A stretch of DNA of 64,000 nt from Methanoregula sp. (GCA_030694985.1 JAUYTV010000025.1:17140-81139), one strand, 5' to 3'; positions 25,305 through 34,758 are shown, numbered from the stretch's first letter. A program made the numbers and translations. The notes: a model not told the origin generated them from the letters alone.

Positions 25305-26392
25305 GTGATAAAAAGCGGTTTACTTCCTCGCGCAAGCTCGATCACCTGCGCATTTGTGCAGAAGAACCAGTTGAGAGCGGGGATGCCGGGTTTGGCGGCA
25401 TCAGGTTTGTGCACAATGCACTACCCGAGTGTGACATGGGAGATATCGATCTTTCCACACGGTTCCTGCACCACTCATTCTCATCCCCCCTGTTCATATC
25501 GGCAATGACCGGTGGTCATTCGGGAACAAAAGAAGTGAACGCCCGGCTTGCACGGGCAGCAGAACGCTTTGGGGCTGGCATGGGTGTTGGTTCCCAGCGG
25601 GCTGCGCTTGAGAATCCCAAACTTGAGGATACATTCTCGATCGTGCGGGATGAGGCGCCTCATGCCTTTCTGGTTGCAAACCTCGGCGCAGTCCAGCTCC
25701 GTGACCATGGTATAGAATGGGCAGAGCGCGCCGTCTCGATGATCGAGGCAGATGCACTGGCGATTCACTTAAATTTCCTGCAAGAAGCGATCCAGCCGGA
25801 AGGCGATCACAATGCGATCGGCTGTTTTGCAGCCATTGAGGAACTGTGCCGGGAATTCAAAAAACCGGTCATTGTAAAAGAGACCGGCTGTGGGATCTCT
25901 GCCCCCATCGCCCGGCAGTGTTGGGGTGCCGGGGTCAGCGCGATCGATATAGGTGGCTGGGGCGGAACGTCCTGGGCTGCGGTTGAGAGTGTTAGGGCAG
26001 ATGAGAGTAAGAATGCAAAAGACCATGCCCTCAAGTCATTGGGGCAGGACTTCTCCAGCTGGGGCATTCCCACGGTAGTGAGTCTTGCAGAAGTGTTAGC
26101 CACCGGCAGCCCGGTGATCGCTTCTGGAGGAATCCGGAGCGGCATTGATATGGCAAAGGCGCTTGCATTCGGATCGGATCTCTGTGGGATGGCACTTCCC
26201 CTGCTCAAACCCGCAATGGAAAACGATGAAGCACTCGGTAACACGATTGAGATGATACACCAGCAGCTTAAGGTTACGATGTTTTTGACCGGCTCTGCAC
26301 GGGTATCTTCACTTAAGAAAGCCCCGATGTATCTTACCGGTTCGACACGCCAGATGATCGATAAGGACAATCCTGCGCGGATCAAGCGATAA
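25301..26392 (+). CDS. fni: Type 2 isopentenyl-diphosphate delta-isomerase
   Basis: This FMN-dependent TIM-barrel enzyme interconverts IPP and DMAPP, supplying the starter for prenyl chains. It is 363 residues long. Seen are SSPLFISAMTGGHSGTKEVN, GAGMGVGSQRAALENP, LAIHLNFLQEAIQPEGDHNA (the QE pair), VIVKETGCGISAPIA, the glycine-rich IDIGGWGGTSW and IASGGIRSGIDMAKALAFG. It follows ipk directly and completes a compact isoprenoid block. Confidence 0.95.
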   Translation: MSDKKRFTSSRKLDHLRICAEEPVESGDAGFGGIRFVHNALPECDMGDIDLSTRFLHHSFSSPLFISAMTGGHSGTKEVNARLARAAERFGAGMGVGSQRAALENPKLEDTFSIVRDEAPHAFLVANLGAVQLRDHGIEWAERAVSMIEADALAIHLNFLQEAIQPEGDHNAIGCFAAIEELCREFKKPVIVKETGCGISAPIARQCWGAGVSAIDIGGWGGTSWAAVESVRADESKNAKDHALKSLGQDFSSWGIPTVVSLAEVLATGSPVIASGGIRSGIDMAKALAFGSDLCGMALPLLKPAMENDEALGNTIEMIHQQLKVTMFLTGSARVSSLKKAPMYLTGSTRQMIDKDNPARIKR

Positions 26393-26455
26393 CCTGATAA
26401 AACCGGGGAATTCTTCAGGCAGAATATACATAAAGAAAAGTAAGGAGATAAAAAA

Positions 26456-27793
26456 ATGGATATAGAAATTATTGCAGTGGGCGGATACGACGAGGTCGGG
26501 CGGAATATGACCGCCGTCCGCTGCGGAAAGGAAATTGTCATCTTTGACATGGGACTCCGGCTGGACCAGATAATGATCCACGAGGATGCTGAAATTGAGA
26601 ATATGCATTCCCTTGACTTGATCAAGATCAAGGCAATACCGGACGATACCCGGATGAATGAGATCGAAGGCACGGTCAAAGCGATCGTCTGCTCACACGG
26701 CCACCTTGACCATATCGGTGCCATCCCGAAACTGGCACACCGGTACAATGCTCCGATTATTGCATCGCCGTATGCTACAGAACTCATCCGGCAGCAGATC
26801 TCCGGTGAGCAGAAATTTGGGGTGAACAACAAACTCTTTGCCCTCAGGGCCGGTCAGCGCTACACGCTCTCCCAGAACCTGGTGCTCGAGTTTGTCCGCA
26901 CGCAGCACTCGATCATCGATACCGTTACACCGGTACTTCACACCCCGCATGGCGCTATCGTCTATGCGTGTGATTTCAAGTTCGACCGGACGCCGGTCAT
27001 TGGCGAACCGCCGGACTTTGCCCGCTTCCGCCAGATCGGCAAGGAAGGCGTGCTCGCCCTTATCGTGGAGAGCACGTATATCGACCGCCCCGGCAGGTGC
27101 CCGAGCGAACGTATTGCCCGTGACCTGGTCAGGAACGTCATCACCAGTTACGAGGATGACAAGAACGCGATCATCGTATCCACCTTCTCTTCCCACATTG
27201 CCCGGGTCAAAACAATCGCGGAATGTGCCCACGAGATTGGCCGGAAACCGGTGCTTCTTGGCAGGTCCATGGAAAAGTACTCGGTCACTGCAGAGCAGAT
27301 GAAGCTCTGCTCGTTTCCCGAGACCACCAGTGTCTTTGGGAACCGGCGAACTGTTGACCGGCAGATGCGCCGGATGATGAAGGATGGAAAAGAACAGTTC
27401 CTCCCTATAGTCACCGGGCACCAGGGCGAACCGGGCTCCATTCTCACCCGCCTTGCGGTCGGGGATACTCCCTACCAGCTTGCCAAGGGTGACAAGGTGG
27501 TCTTCTCGGCAAACGTGATCCCAAACCCCATGAACTTCGGCCAGCGCTATATGATCGAGCAGCACCTCCGGCATGCCGGTGCACGCATATTTGAAGATCT
27601 TCACGTATCCGGTCATGCCTACCGCGAGGATCACTATGAGTTCATCCAGCTCCTCAACCCGCAGCACATCATCCCTGCTCACGGGCACCTGAAGATGACG
27701 GCCGGCTACACGGACTTTGCCACGGAAATGGGATACACCGCCCAGTCCACCGTCCATATGCTGAAGAACGGGCAGCGGGTCAAGCTCAATTAA
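26456..27793 (+). CDS. rnj: Archaeal RNase J (beta-CASP metallo-beta-lactamase)
   Basis: This 445-residue protein has the metallo-beta-lactamase motif SHGHLDHIGAIPKLAHRY, later DFKFDRTPVIGEPPDFARF, and beta-CASP motifs including STFSSHIARVKTIAECA and VSGHAYREDHYEFIQLLNPQ with the final IIPAHGHLKM. Archaeal RNase J is a 5'-3' exoribonuclease in mRNA decay. It lies within the isoprenoid operon as in many methanogens. A TATA-like AATATACATAAAG (about 26422-26434) and GGAGATAAAA in the gap suggest an internal promoter and its own ribosome binding site. Confidence 0.93.
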   Translation: MDIEIIAVGGYDEVGRNMTAVRCGKEIVIFDMGLRLDQIMIHEDAEIENMHSLDLIKIKAIPDDTRMNEIEGTVKAIVCSHGHLDHIGAIPKLAHRYNAPIIASPYATELIRQQISGEQKFGVNNKLFALRAGQRYTLSQNLVLEFVRTQHSIIDTVTPVLHTPHGAIVYACDFKFDRTPVIGEPPDFARFRQIGKEGVLALIVESTYIDRPGRCPSERIARDLVRNVITSYEDDKNAIIVSTFSSHIARVKTIAECAHEIGRKPVLLGRSMEKYSVTAEQMKLCSFPETTSVFGNRRTVDRQMRRMMKDGKEQFLPIVTGHQGEPGSILTRLAVGDTPYQLAKGDKVVFSANVIPNPMNFGQRYMIEQHLRHAGARIFEDLHVSGHAYREDHYEFIQLLNPQHIIPAHGHLKMTAGYTDFATEMGYTAQSTVHMLKNGQRVKLN

Positions 27794-27808
27794 AAAAGAG
27801 GTATCAAA

Positions 27809-28774
27809 ATGTCGGAACTTGCCCCTTACCTGGAATCGGTTGCAGCACATATCGACCGCATGATCGACCGGTATTTTGTTGATACGGTTGGTGACCTGAA
27901 CAAGGCGTCAGCCCATCTTCTCGCTGCCGGCGGGAAACGACTCCGTCCCGCTGTCGTCATACTGGCAGCAGATGCAGTGAAACGCGGAAGCTCCGAAGAT
28001 ATCATGCATGCGGCTCTCGCTCTTGAGATTACGCACACGTTTACGCTCATCCACGACGATATCATGGATGATGACCACCTGCGCCGTGGTGTCCAGACGG
28101 TCCACACGAAATGGGATATGCCGACCGGCATCCTTGCCGGTGACGTGCTCTATGCCCGGGCGTTTGAGTATATCTGCAAGGCTACTGCAACCGATGAGGC
28201 AAAAGTCCGCTCGGTAACCATGCTTGCCAATGCCTGTGCCGATATCTGTGCAGGTCAGCACATGGACATGTCCTTTGAGCACCGCAATGATGTGGATGAG
28301 TACGAGTACATCGAGATGGTGAGAAAAAAGACCGGTGTGCTCTATGCGGCGGCAGCCGGTATCGGCGGCATTCTTGCCGGGGGTTCTGCCCCGCAGGTAA
28401 AAGCCCTCTACAACTTCGGGCTGAATACCGGTATTGCATTCCAGATACAGGATGATTTGATTGACCTGCTCACGCCTTCAGAGAAGAGTGGCAAGGACCA
28501 GGCTTCCGATCTCAGAGAAGGCAAGCAGACGATCATCATGATCAAGGCCCGGGAGAAGGGGATCGACTTGCAGAAATACCGGCGCGAACTGTCAAAAGCT
28601 GATATCGATGCGGCAATAAAAGAACTCACCGAAGCCGGTGTGATCGATGAGGTCAAAACAAAGGCTGCTGACCTTGTGGCTGCCAGCAACAAACATCTCT
28701 CCTTACTCCCTGCATCAAAAGAACGCCAGCTCTTAATGGACATTGGCGAATTTTTTGTCACCCGGAGTTATTAA
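27809..28774 (+). CDS. idsA: Polyprenyl (geranylgeranyl) diphosphate synthase
   Basis: This trans-prenyltransferase elongates DMAPP with IPP to make the C15-C20 chains of archaeal lipids. It has the first aspartate-rich motif LIHDDIMDDDHLRRG, the second QIQDDLIDLLT and the N-terminal GGKRLRPAVVILAAD. The length of 321 residues fits the short-chain class. Product length depends on residues before the first DDxxD, which read ITHTFT; this is suggestive of GGPP but not decisive. It follows rnj after 15 bp. Confidence 0.93.
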   Translation: MSELAPYLESVAAHIDRMIDRYFVDTVGDLNKASAHLLAAGGKRLRPAVVILAADAVKRGSSEDIMHAALALEITHTFTLIHDDIMDDDHLRRGVQTVHTKWDMPTGILAGDVLYARAFEYICKATATDEAKVRSVTMLANACADICAGQHMDMSFEHRNDVDEYEYIEMVRKKTGVLYAAAAGIGGILAGGSAPQVKALYNFGLNTGIAFQIQDDLIDLLTPSEKSGKDQASDLREGKQTIIMIKAREKGIDLQKYRRELSKADIDAAIKELTEAGVIDEVKTKAADLVAASNKHLSLLPASKERQLLMDIGEFFVTRSY

Positions 28775-28776
28775 AA

Positions 28777-30468
28777 ATGGCAGGGGACGATCCAAAAGAG
28801 ATCCTTTTTTTATGTGCACTCCAGAATGCCGTGAAGCATGGCGGTATTCCCCAGAGCGGGGCCGTGATTGGCATGGTCATGGGTGCACACCCGGAACTGC
28901 GGAGCAGGGCCAAGGAAGTCTCGGCGTTTGCAAAGGAAGCGATTGCTGATGTAGCTGCTCTTTCTTCTGAAGAGCGGGTGACTACGCTCCAAACCCGTGC
29001 ACCGGAAATGTTTGCAGCACTTTCCGAGAAGCATGAGCACAAGAAAGTGCTGCCGGATCTTGAAGGTGCTGAAAACGGTGTGGTGATGCGGTTTGCCCCC
29101 AATCCATCCGGCCCGCTCCATATTGGTCATGCAAGGGCTGCGGCGCTCAATGATGCGTACATCAAACAGTATGGCGGGCGCTACATCCTCCGCATCGAGG
29201 ATACCGATCCCAAGCGGGTCGATCCCGAAGCCTATGAGATGGTGGTCGAGGATCTCAAATGGCTGGGTCTTGCCATCACCGACACCGTGACCCAGAGCGA
29301 TCGCCTGCACCTGTACTATCTGCTCTGCACGCAACTAATCGAACGGAACGGGGCGTATGTCTGCACCTGCGACAACGAGCAGTTCAAGGAGCTCAAAAAC
29401 AAAAAGACTGCCTGCCCCTGCCGGGAACAGTCCGTGGAGACGAACCTCGTGCTCTGGGATAAAATGCTCACCCACGGGTTCAAGGAAGGCGAGGCATCGG
29501 TCAGGATCAAGACCGATCTCAACAACCCGGATCCGGCCATGCGGGACTTTCCCGCGTTTCGTATCCTTGACGTACCGGCTCACCCGAAAGTAATCGCCCA
29601 TGTGTACCCGCTGATGAACTTCTCGGTAGTTGCCGATGATCACCTGCTGGGGGTCACGCATGTGATCCGGGGCAAGGATCATATCGCCAATACGCGACGC
29701 CAGCGCTACATCTACGACCACTTCGGCTGGAAGGTGCCGGTATACCGGCACTATGGCCGGATGGGTATCGAAGGCGTTGTGCTCTCGACTTCCCAGATGC
29801 GGCTTGGCATCAATGACGGGACCTATACCGGCTGGGACGATATACGGCTCGGCACGCTCCGGGCACTTGCCCGCCGGGGGATCAGCCCCGAAGCGGTCAA
29901 GAATGCGATGCTTGCGATCGGTATCGGCGACACGGACATCTCGTTCTCGTGGGACAATCTCTATTCCGAGAACAAGAAGATTGTTGACCCGGTGGCAAAC
30001 CGGTACTTCTTTGTCCCTGAGCCGGTGACTGTACAGATTGAGGGTGCACAACCACACACAGCGCATGCGATGCTCCACCCGAGTGATACAGCACGCGGCA
30101 CCCGTACGCTCGAGTTTACCGGAACCGTCCTCATTCCGAAGAGTGAGGTCTCACCGGATATAACGATGCTCCGGCTTAAGGATCTCTTCAATGTGAAGAT
30201 CAGCTGGGACAACGGGATGCCTTCCTTTACCTACGCGGGGGATTCCCTTGCGGATGCCCGGGCGGCTAAGGCGCACATCGTCCAGTGGCTGCCGGCGCAG
30301 GCAACTATTCCTTGCACTATTCTTACGCAGGAAGGCGAGATGGTCGGGGCGTGTGAGCCTGCGGTCCGGTCGGAACTCGGGAAGGTTATCCAGTTCGAGC
30401 GGGTTGGGTTTGTAAAGATCGATGCGGTCGGGGATGCCGGGGTTGTGGCGTATTATACGCACAAGTGA
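28777..30468 (+). CDS. gltX: Glutamyl-tRNA synthetase, archaeal type
   Basis: This 563-residue class I synthetase attaches glutamate to tRNA-Glu and, in archaea with GatDE, to tRNA-Gln. The HIGH motif is seen in FAPNPSGPLHIGHARAA, the IEDTDPKRVDPEAYEMVVED segment is typical, and a KMSKS-like site reads VLSTSQMRLGI. The N-terminal helical region of about 100 residues and the beta-barrel C-terminus are of archaeal/eukaryotic type. It starts 2 bp after idsA and ends the operon; a T-rich stretch follows. Confidence 0.95.
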   Translation: MAGDDPKEILFLCALQNAVKHGGIPQSGAVIGMVMGAHPELRSRAKEVSAFAKEAIADVAALSSEERVTTLQTRAPEMFAALSEKHEHKKVLPDLEGAENGVVMRFAPNPSGPLHIGHARAAALNDAYIKQYGGRYILRIEDTDPKRVDPEAYEMVVEDLKWLGLAITDTVTQSDRLHLYYLLCTQLIERNGAYVCTCDNEQFKELKNKKTACPCREQSVETNLVLWDKMLTHGFKEGEASVRIKTDLNNPDPAMRDFPAFRILDVPAHPKVIAHVYPLMNFSVVADDHLLGVTHVIRGKDHIANTRRQRYIYDHFGWKVPVYRHYGRMGIEGVVLSTSQMRLGINDGTYTGWDDIRLGTLRALARRGISPEAVKNAMLAIGIGDTDISFSWDNLYSENKKIVDPVANRYFFVPEPVTVQIEGAQPHTAHAMLHPSDTARGTRTLEFTGTVLIPKSEVSPDITMLRLKDLFNVKISWDNGMPSFTYAGDSLADARAAKAHIVQWLPAQATIPCTILTQEGEMVGACEPAVRSELGKVIQFERVGFVKIDAVGDAGVVAYYTHK

Positions 30469-30470
30469 GA

Positions 30471-30498
30471 TTTTTCCGGTTTAATTTTTTGTTTTTTG
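30471..30498 (+). terminator. T-rich terminator after gltX
   Basis: Three T-runs of five to six bases (ATTTTTCC, AATTTTTTG, TTTTTTGC) directly follow the gltX stop. Such runs end transcription in archaea without needing a hairpin. Confidence 0.5.
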
Positions 30499-30560
30499 CT
30501 TATCGTTGTTTTGAATGGGATATGATGCATTGATTAGATTATAAAAATAATGGCTGATGC

Positions 30561-30620
30561 CCTACCTCCAAAACACGATAAACACCGCCGCCCCAGTAGG
30601 GGCGCCCCCGCGGCGGTTCA
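30561..30620. repeat. GC-rich hairpin repeat, copy A
   Basis: This 60-bp unit starts CCTACCTCCAAAACACGAT, contains AACACCGCCGCCCC-AGTA-GGGG and GCGGCGG, and closes with GGTTCAG. CCGCCGC pairs with GCGGCGG around an inner CCCC/GGGG stem. Copy B lies 2.1 kb away on the other side of the phosphoesterase gene. It touches that gene's stop codon, so it may also serve as its transcript end. Confidence 0.7.
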
Positions 30621-32333
30621 GAAACTCGTTATCGGTGTTCCGAATTTCTGAATTTTCACTTGCATCTCCGGTGTCAGCTGTTTGACCAGTTCGGCATTAT
30701 ATGCCCCACTCGGCATGGGAACGATTGTAGCATTGAATATCTGCTGTGCAGCAATAGCATACGACCGTGATTTTTCGGCTATCGATCCTTCCCTGACTGC
30801 CGGATCAACGTCCGTTGCAAAGATTGAGACCGTATTGTCGCTGTTCCGGACGATCTCGAACATGCGGAACTGCTGGGGGAAATCACGTAATGATGAGGTT
30901 TCCACCCCCCAGAATCCGAGTTCCGGACGGCTGGGATCCGGGGATTTGAATGCGGTAACGGTATTACGGTGAACATGTCCCGAGATCCACATGAGGAGAT
31001 TCGGATAGGTATGCAGTTTGTCCACCAGTTTCTGCTCCGAGACGGGAGATATGGCAGTCCAGAGTTTCGAGGAGTTCACCGGTTCGTTGCGTATCGGTAT
31101 GTGCGCCGCGATGATCATGAGCTTGCTGTCTGCCTGACCTGTATCCAGTTCGTTTACCAGCCAGTCATACCGTGCCTTGTCGAGAGAGGCATACATATAG
31201 GGGCCGACATTGGGATCGGTGTCCCTCTGGGTATTGTCGAGCACAATGACCTTGATCGGAATATCCTGTTTCGGTTCGAACGAATAGCAGGCAAATCCCG
31301 TTGCTACGTCAGACCGGTTGAACCCGTGTCCTTTGGGACTTGATGTGGTAGTAAAAAATTCTCCCATCCATTCCGACCGCGAAATCGCATGGCGGTTCGG
31401 ATCGGCTGCAAGTACTTTTGGGGGTTCTTTGAAATCTTTGACCGGTCCTACACCGATCACATCCCCGTACGGTGTCCGGCCGTCAATTGAGCCCATATAA
31501 AAACCACGGCTGTCCAACAGAAAAGGGTCATTGAATTGATCTCCCATGTTGAGGAGATTCTTGCCAGATAAGGTCTGTTTCAGGTAATCGTTTGGAACAT
31601 TTGAACCCAACCAGAACTGATCGTGGTTGCCGAGTGCCTGGTACCATTTGATCGATTTATCGAGACCCGCTGCCTTGAATTCGTCCTGGTAATCATTGTG
31701 AGGCCCGGGGACAGGATCATCTTTGGCACCGGAATCAGGGTTTATCGTTTTGCCGTCAAGGACATCGATGTACCACCTTAGTTCATTGTGCTGGTTACCG
31801 TTGATGGCATCACCAAGAAAGATCCCGAAATCGAACGGTTTTTGTTTGTGAAAGGCGTTTACGGTCTGGACGGCTGCGTCAAGAACCTGGGTGGTAGAGA
31901 GCATAACCGCTGAATATCCCGAAGGGTTACCGCCTTTATAGCCGGCATAGATCCCCTGGGCAGGAGTTTCCTTGTCGGTGATATGTACGTCGGTCATGGC
32001 AAAGAAATTCAGAAGTCGTGCCGTCTTGGTAACCGATGTATTAGTATATCCCGCTGGCATAATATCCAGTCTATTGTCATAACCAAGTCCCTCACCAAAT
32101 TTCCAGGCGCCATAACCATATTCTGAATAGTTAGCAACCTGGTACGGATAAAGCGCAGGTGAACCTGAAGGCACAGGAATCGGAATAACCGTTCTCTCAA
32201 GGGTCGAATACACTTTTGAATCTATAGGATAACTGGATCCAAACATACCGTTATTTAAAAAAAGAACCGATCCTCCGATTACCGCAATAAAAAAAGCGGC
32301 AACGAGGATTCCGATTTTTACCTTTTCTTTCAT
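30618..32333 (-). CDS. Membrane-anchored metallophosphoesterase (TIGR03768-like)
   Basis: This is a calcineurin-like phosphoesterase of about 571 residues. An N-terminal hydrophobic segment (IGILVAAFFIAVIGGSVLFL) anchors or exports it. The metal motifs appear in order: FAMTDVHITD, FGIFLGDAINGNQHNE, QALGNHDQFW, an AAHIPIRNE segment and WISGHVHRNTV. It resembles the TIGR03768 family of surface phosphoesterases; the substrate is unknown. I chose the ATG at 32333 because GGAG precedes it at good spacing; an in-frame ATG at 32342 is the alternative. It stands alone, flanked on both sides by copies of a GC-rich repeat, which suggests it came in or moved as a unit. Confidence 0.82.
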   Translation of the reverse strand: MKEKVKIGILVAAFFIAVIGGSVLFLNNGMFGSSYPIDSKVYSTLERTVIPIPVPSGSPALYPYQVANYSEYGYGAWKFGEGLGYDNRLDIMPAGYTNTSVTKTARLLNFFAMTDVHITDKETPAQGIYAGYKGGNPSGYSAVMLSTTQVLDAAVQTVNAFHKQKPFDFGIFLGDAINGNQHNELRWYIDVLDGKTINPDSGAKDDPVPGPHNDYQDEFKAAGLDKSIKWYQALGNHDQFWLGSNVPNDYLKQTLSGKNLLNMGDQFNDPFLLDSRGFYMGSIDGRTPYGDVIGVGPVKDFKEPPKVLAADPNRHAISRSEWMGEFFTTTSSPKGHGFNRSDVATGFACYSFEPKQDIPIKVIVLDNTQRDTDPNVGPYMYASLDKARYDWLVNELDTGQADSKLMIIAAHIPIRNEPVNSSKLWTAISPVSEQKLVDKLHTYPNLLMWISGHVHRNTVTAFKSPDPSRPELGFWGVETSSLRDFPQQFRMFEIVRNSDNTVSIFATDVDPAVREGSIAEKSRSYAIAAQQIFNATIVPMPSGAYNAELVKQLTPEMQVKIQKFGTPITSF

Positions 32334-32660
32334 AGTCTCCATCAGTAAACCTGTTATTTAATTCTGTCTTTCGATGTGGTTTTTACGAATTTATTTACCG
32401 ATCAGATAACTGTCGTCCGGTCAGTGCCATAGTAAGGTTCATCGCCGTAGAGTGTGTCATGGAAGATCTCTCTTGCAACGTGCCATCTTCGCCTTTTTCG
32501 CACCTATCGTCAGCGTCCGCCCCCTTTTTGCGAAATCTCCACCACCTACCATCAATTGCAAAACAGGTTTACGGCGTTTCATGAAAATAGCCATACGGCT
32601 TCAGGGAGCAATACTGGCAATTTTTAGCGTGTATTGAACCTATTACCAAGATGGGGGCTC

Positions 32661-32722
32661 CCTATACCCCCAGATGCGATGAACGCCGCCGCCCCCGACG
32701 GGGCGCCCCCGCAGCGGTTTAG
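32661..32722. repeat. GC-rich hairpin repeat, copy B
   Basis: This copy runs CCTATACCCCCAGATGCGAT, then GAACGCCGCCGCCCCCGAC, then GGGGCGCCCCCGCAGCGGTT. It matches copy A over its whole length with scattered changes, in the same orientation. It precedes the 25-bp phased array by about 55 bp. Confidence 0.7.
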
Positions 32723-32819
32723 GGACAGCATTTTTCTGATTCCTTGCTCAGATCCCATGCCCCTCATGGAGGTTTTTCAGCGGACTTTGGCTGAAATTTT
32801 TACATCAGACCCTGCTGGA

Positions 32820-32873
32820 AAATTTCTCATCGCGATCACGATCGCGTTTAAAAAGTTGATCCGGGTCAACCGG
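32820..32873. repeat. Palindromic insert block in the array, copy 1
   Basis: This block interrupts the 25-bp phasing. It contains TTTCTCAT, then the perfect inverted repeat CGCGATC-AC-GATCGCG (32831-32846), then GTTTAAAAAGTTGATCCGG. Nearly the same block recurs at 33102. Confidence 0.75.
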
Positions 32874-33101
32874 ACCTTGCTTGAAAAATTTCAATCAAAC
32901 CTTGATTAAAAATTTTTGAGCAGACTTTGATTGAAAAAATGTAACCAGAGCTTGATTAAAAAATGGATCCGATGCTCCCCATCCGACGTAAACGTTCCCC
33001 CGGTAAAGCAATCAAACCCTGCTTGAAATCTTTCAACCGGACTTTGATTTGAAATTTTTGAGCAGAGTGCGACTAAATTTTTTTCATCAAACCTTGTTTG
33101 G

Positions 33102-33155
33102 AAATTTCTCATCGCGATCACGATCGCGTTTGAAAAATCGATCCGGATCAATCAG
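33102..33155. repeat. Palindromic insert block in the array, copy 2
   Basis: TTTCTCAT and the inverted repeat CGCGATC-AC-GATCGCG (33113-33128) are identical to copy 1. The following stretch reads GTTTGAAAAATCGATCCGG. It lies at the same phase relative to its flanking units (22 bp after the key A, 65-bp step). Confidence 0.75.
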
Positions 33156-33492
33156 ACTCTGATTAAAAAATTTCACCATGACTTTGATTGGGATTTTTTG
33201 AGCAGATCCTGATTGAAATAACTGGTGACTGGACACCTCTCCATACAGAACGCCCTGCCGCAGTTTAACCGATTGCCATTGCATTGCTGGTTGCATACCT
33301 ACCGGAATGTCACCCTGAAGAATGGATCTTATGTTACTCTGATAATCCATCCCTTCCCGTTAATGAGATAGCAGTAGGGTGTAGGGAATGTTTGCCTTGA
33401 GAGGATATAATTATGAAAAACAACCAGAATTATTGAGTACCTGATAATAATAAAAGGAAGTAACATCTTCTCCTTCCAGCAGAGCGATCGTT

Positions 33493-34758
33493 ATGAAATG
33501 GACAATCTCAATTCTCGTCATCATCGCGCTCATGAGCGCAATTGTGGTTCCTGTATCAGCAGAAAGTGCACCCACTGTAACGATCACGGACTACAAAGTG
33601 ACCCCGTCGGTTCTAATGCCTGATAGTCTTGGGTCGATCACGGTAACCATAAAAAATACCGCAGCCAGTGCTTCTATCATTGAAAAAACCGGGCAGATAA
33701 AGCCGGACACCTTAGGTTTTGCAGTGGAAAAAACCACGGATATTAATGTCAATATTGAAAATGTCAAACTTGAAGGAAATGGCATTGAAACCCTGAGTAA
33801 GGATTATAACCGCGTCGGGGAGATTGGGCCGGGACAATCCATCTCGCTCACATTTTCGATTCGTGCCCCTTCAAAGAGCGGAATGTATTTTCCTGAAGTC
33901 AGGATCGACACCACCGGAGGAAAAAGCACCAGATATCCCATACCGGTGAATGTCAACACGGCAGTCGGAATCCAGAGACAGGCAATCCTGATTATGGATA
34001 CTTCACTTGGTGGTACTGCAAACCCCGGAGAAGAGATCCCAGTGACACTAACTCTCCGGAATTCGGGCCAGACCCTTGCAGATGATGTGACGGTAAAAAT
34101 CGAGAATATGAGCACTGTGGTAGCACCTAAGAACGCTGATCTGTACCATTTGGGAGTTATCGTTCCCGGAGGACAGCAAACAGTACAACTGGTATTGCTT
34201 TCCGATAAGAAAGCAAACGCTGGTCTTGTCCGGATACCGGTGACCATCAGCTACAATGCAATCGATGGTGTTCTCCAGACCCAGAAAACCGGAATCGACC
34301 TGATGATGAAAGGTAAAGCAGAACTGGGTTTTGTATCAGTAGATACCAATCCTCCCCGCCTTACTGAAAATACCCCCTTTGATCTCACTATCCGTATCGA
34401 GAACACCGGAACCGGAGAGGCAAAACAGGTATCAGCAAAGATTGATCTCCCGTCAGAAGGTAACAAAGAGGCATTCATCGGTAAAATAAAGCCCGGTAAC
34501 GATGCACCAGCAATCTTCCTTCTTGAAGGTGCAAAAGCGGGCAACCATCCCTATAATCTTACAATCACCTACACCGATGACATGGGTGTACACACGATGA
34601 ACCGGCAGATGAATATCAGGGTGCCGGCAGCAAATGGCTCTGCAAATATCATCCTCGGGCTCATCATCCTTGTCATCCTTCTGTTCGTTGCCTACCGGTA
34701 CTGGTACCTGCCAAAGAAGAACGGGGACGGAAAACACCCATGGGTAAAAAAGAACTAA
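33493..34758 (+). CDS. CARDB-like surface protein of second ABC export operon
   Basis: This 421-residue protein has a signal peptide (MKWTISILVIIALMSAIVVP), an ectodomain with COG1361/CARDB-like beta repeats (for example ITVTIKNTAASASIIEKTG and PVTLTLRNSGQTLADDVTVK) and a C-terminal membrane helix (IILGLIILVILLFVAYRYWY) followed by a charged tail. It is the extracellular partner expected for the MacB-like permease and ATPase downstream, overlapping the permease gene by 19 bp. It parallels the protein at 6151 in architecture but not closely in sequence. Confidence 0.78.
   Translation: MKWTISILVIIALMSAIVVPVSAESAPTVTITDYKVTPSVLMPDSLGSITVTIKNTAASASIIEKTGQIKPDTLGFAVEKTTDINVNIENVKLEGNGIETLSKDYNRVGEIGPGQSISLTFSIRAPSKSGMYFPEVRIDTTGGKSTRYPIPVNVNTAVGIQRQAILIMDTSLGGTANPGEEIPVTLTLRNSGQTLADDVTVKIENMSTVVAPKNADLYHLGVIVPGGQQTVQLVLLSDKKANAGLVRIPVTISYNAIDGVLQTQKTGIDLMMKGKAELGFVSVDTNPPRLTENTPFDLTIRIENTGTGEAKQVSAKIDLPSEGNKEAFIGKIKPGNDAPAIFLLEGAKAGNHPYNLTITYTDDMGVHTMNRQMNIRVPAANGSANIILGLIILVILLFVAYRYWYLPKKNGDGKHPWVKKN

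Larger units (their letters stand above)
32778..33225. repeat. 25-bp phased degenerate repeat array
   Basis: Thirteen units of rough consensus (A/C)AnCAgACTTTGATTgAAAAnTTT are seen. Taking the A of ACTTTG or its equivalent, they sit at 32784, 32809, 32874, 32899, 32924, 32949, 33016, 33041, 33066, 33091, 33156, 33181 and 33206. Steps are exactly 25 bp except three of 65, 67 and 65 bp. The period is not a multiple of three, so this is not a protein repeat. The surrounding gap (32334-33492) has no supported gene. Confidence 0.8.

Noticed and set aside
25807..27850. Long antisense frames over fni and rnj (341 and 385 codons)
   Set aside because: They lie opposite clearly identified enzymes and have no domain signal of their own.
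32634..32909. Open frame of 91 codons entering the 25-bp array
   Set aside because: It runs through repeat B and the array, whose 25-bp period changes frame at each unit. Codon content is not protein-like and no motif is seen.
32778..33225. CRISPR array
   Set aside because: Units are degenerate, spacing is 25 bp in total, there are no unique spacers and no cas genes are in the window.
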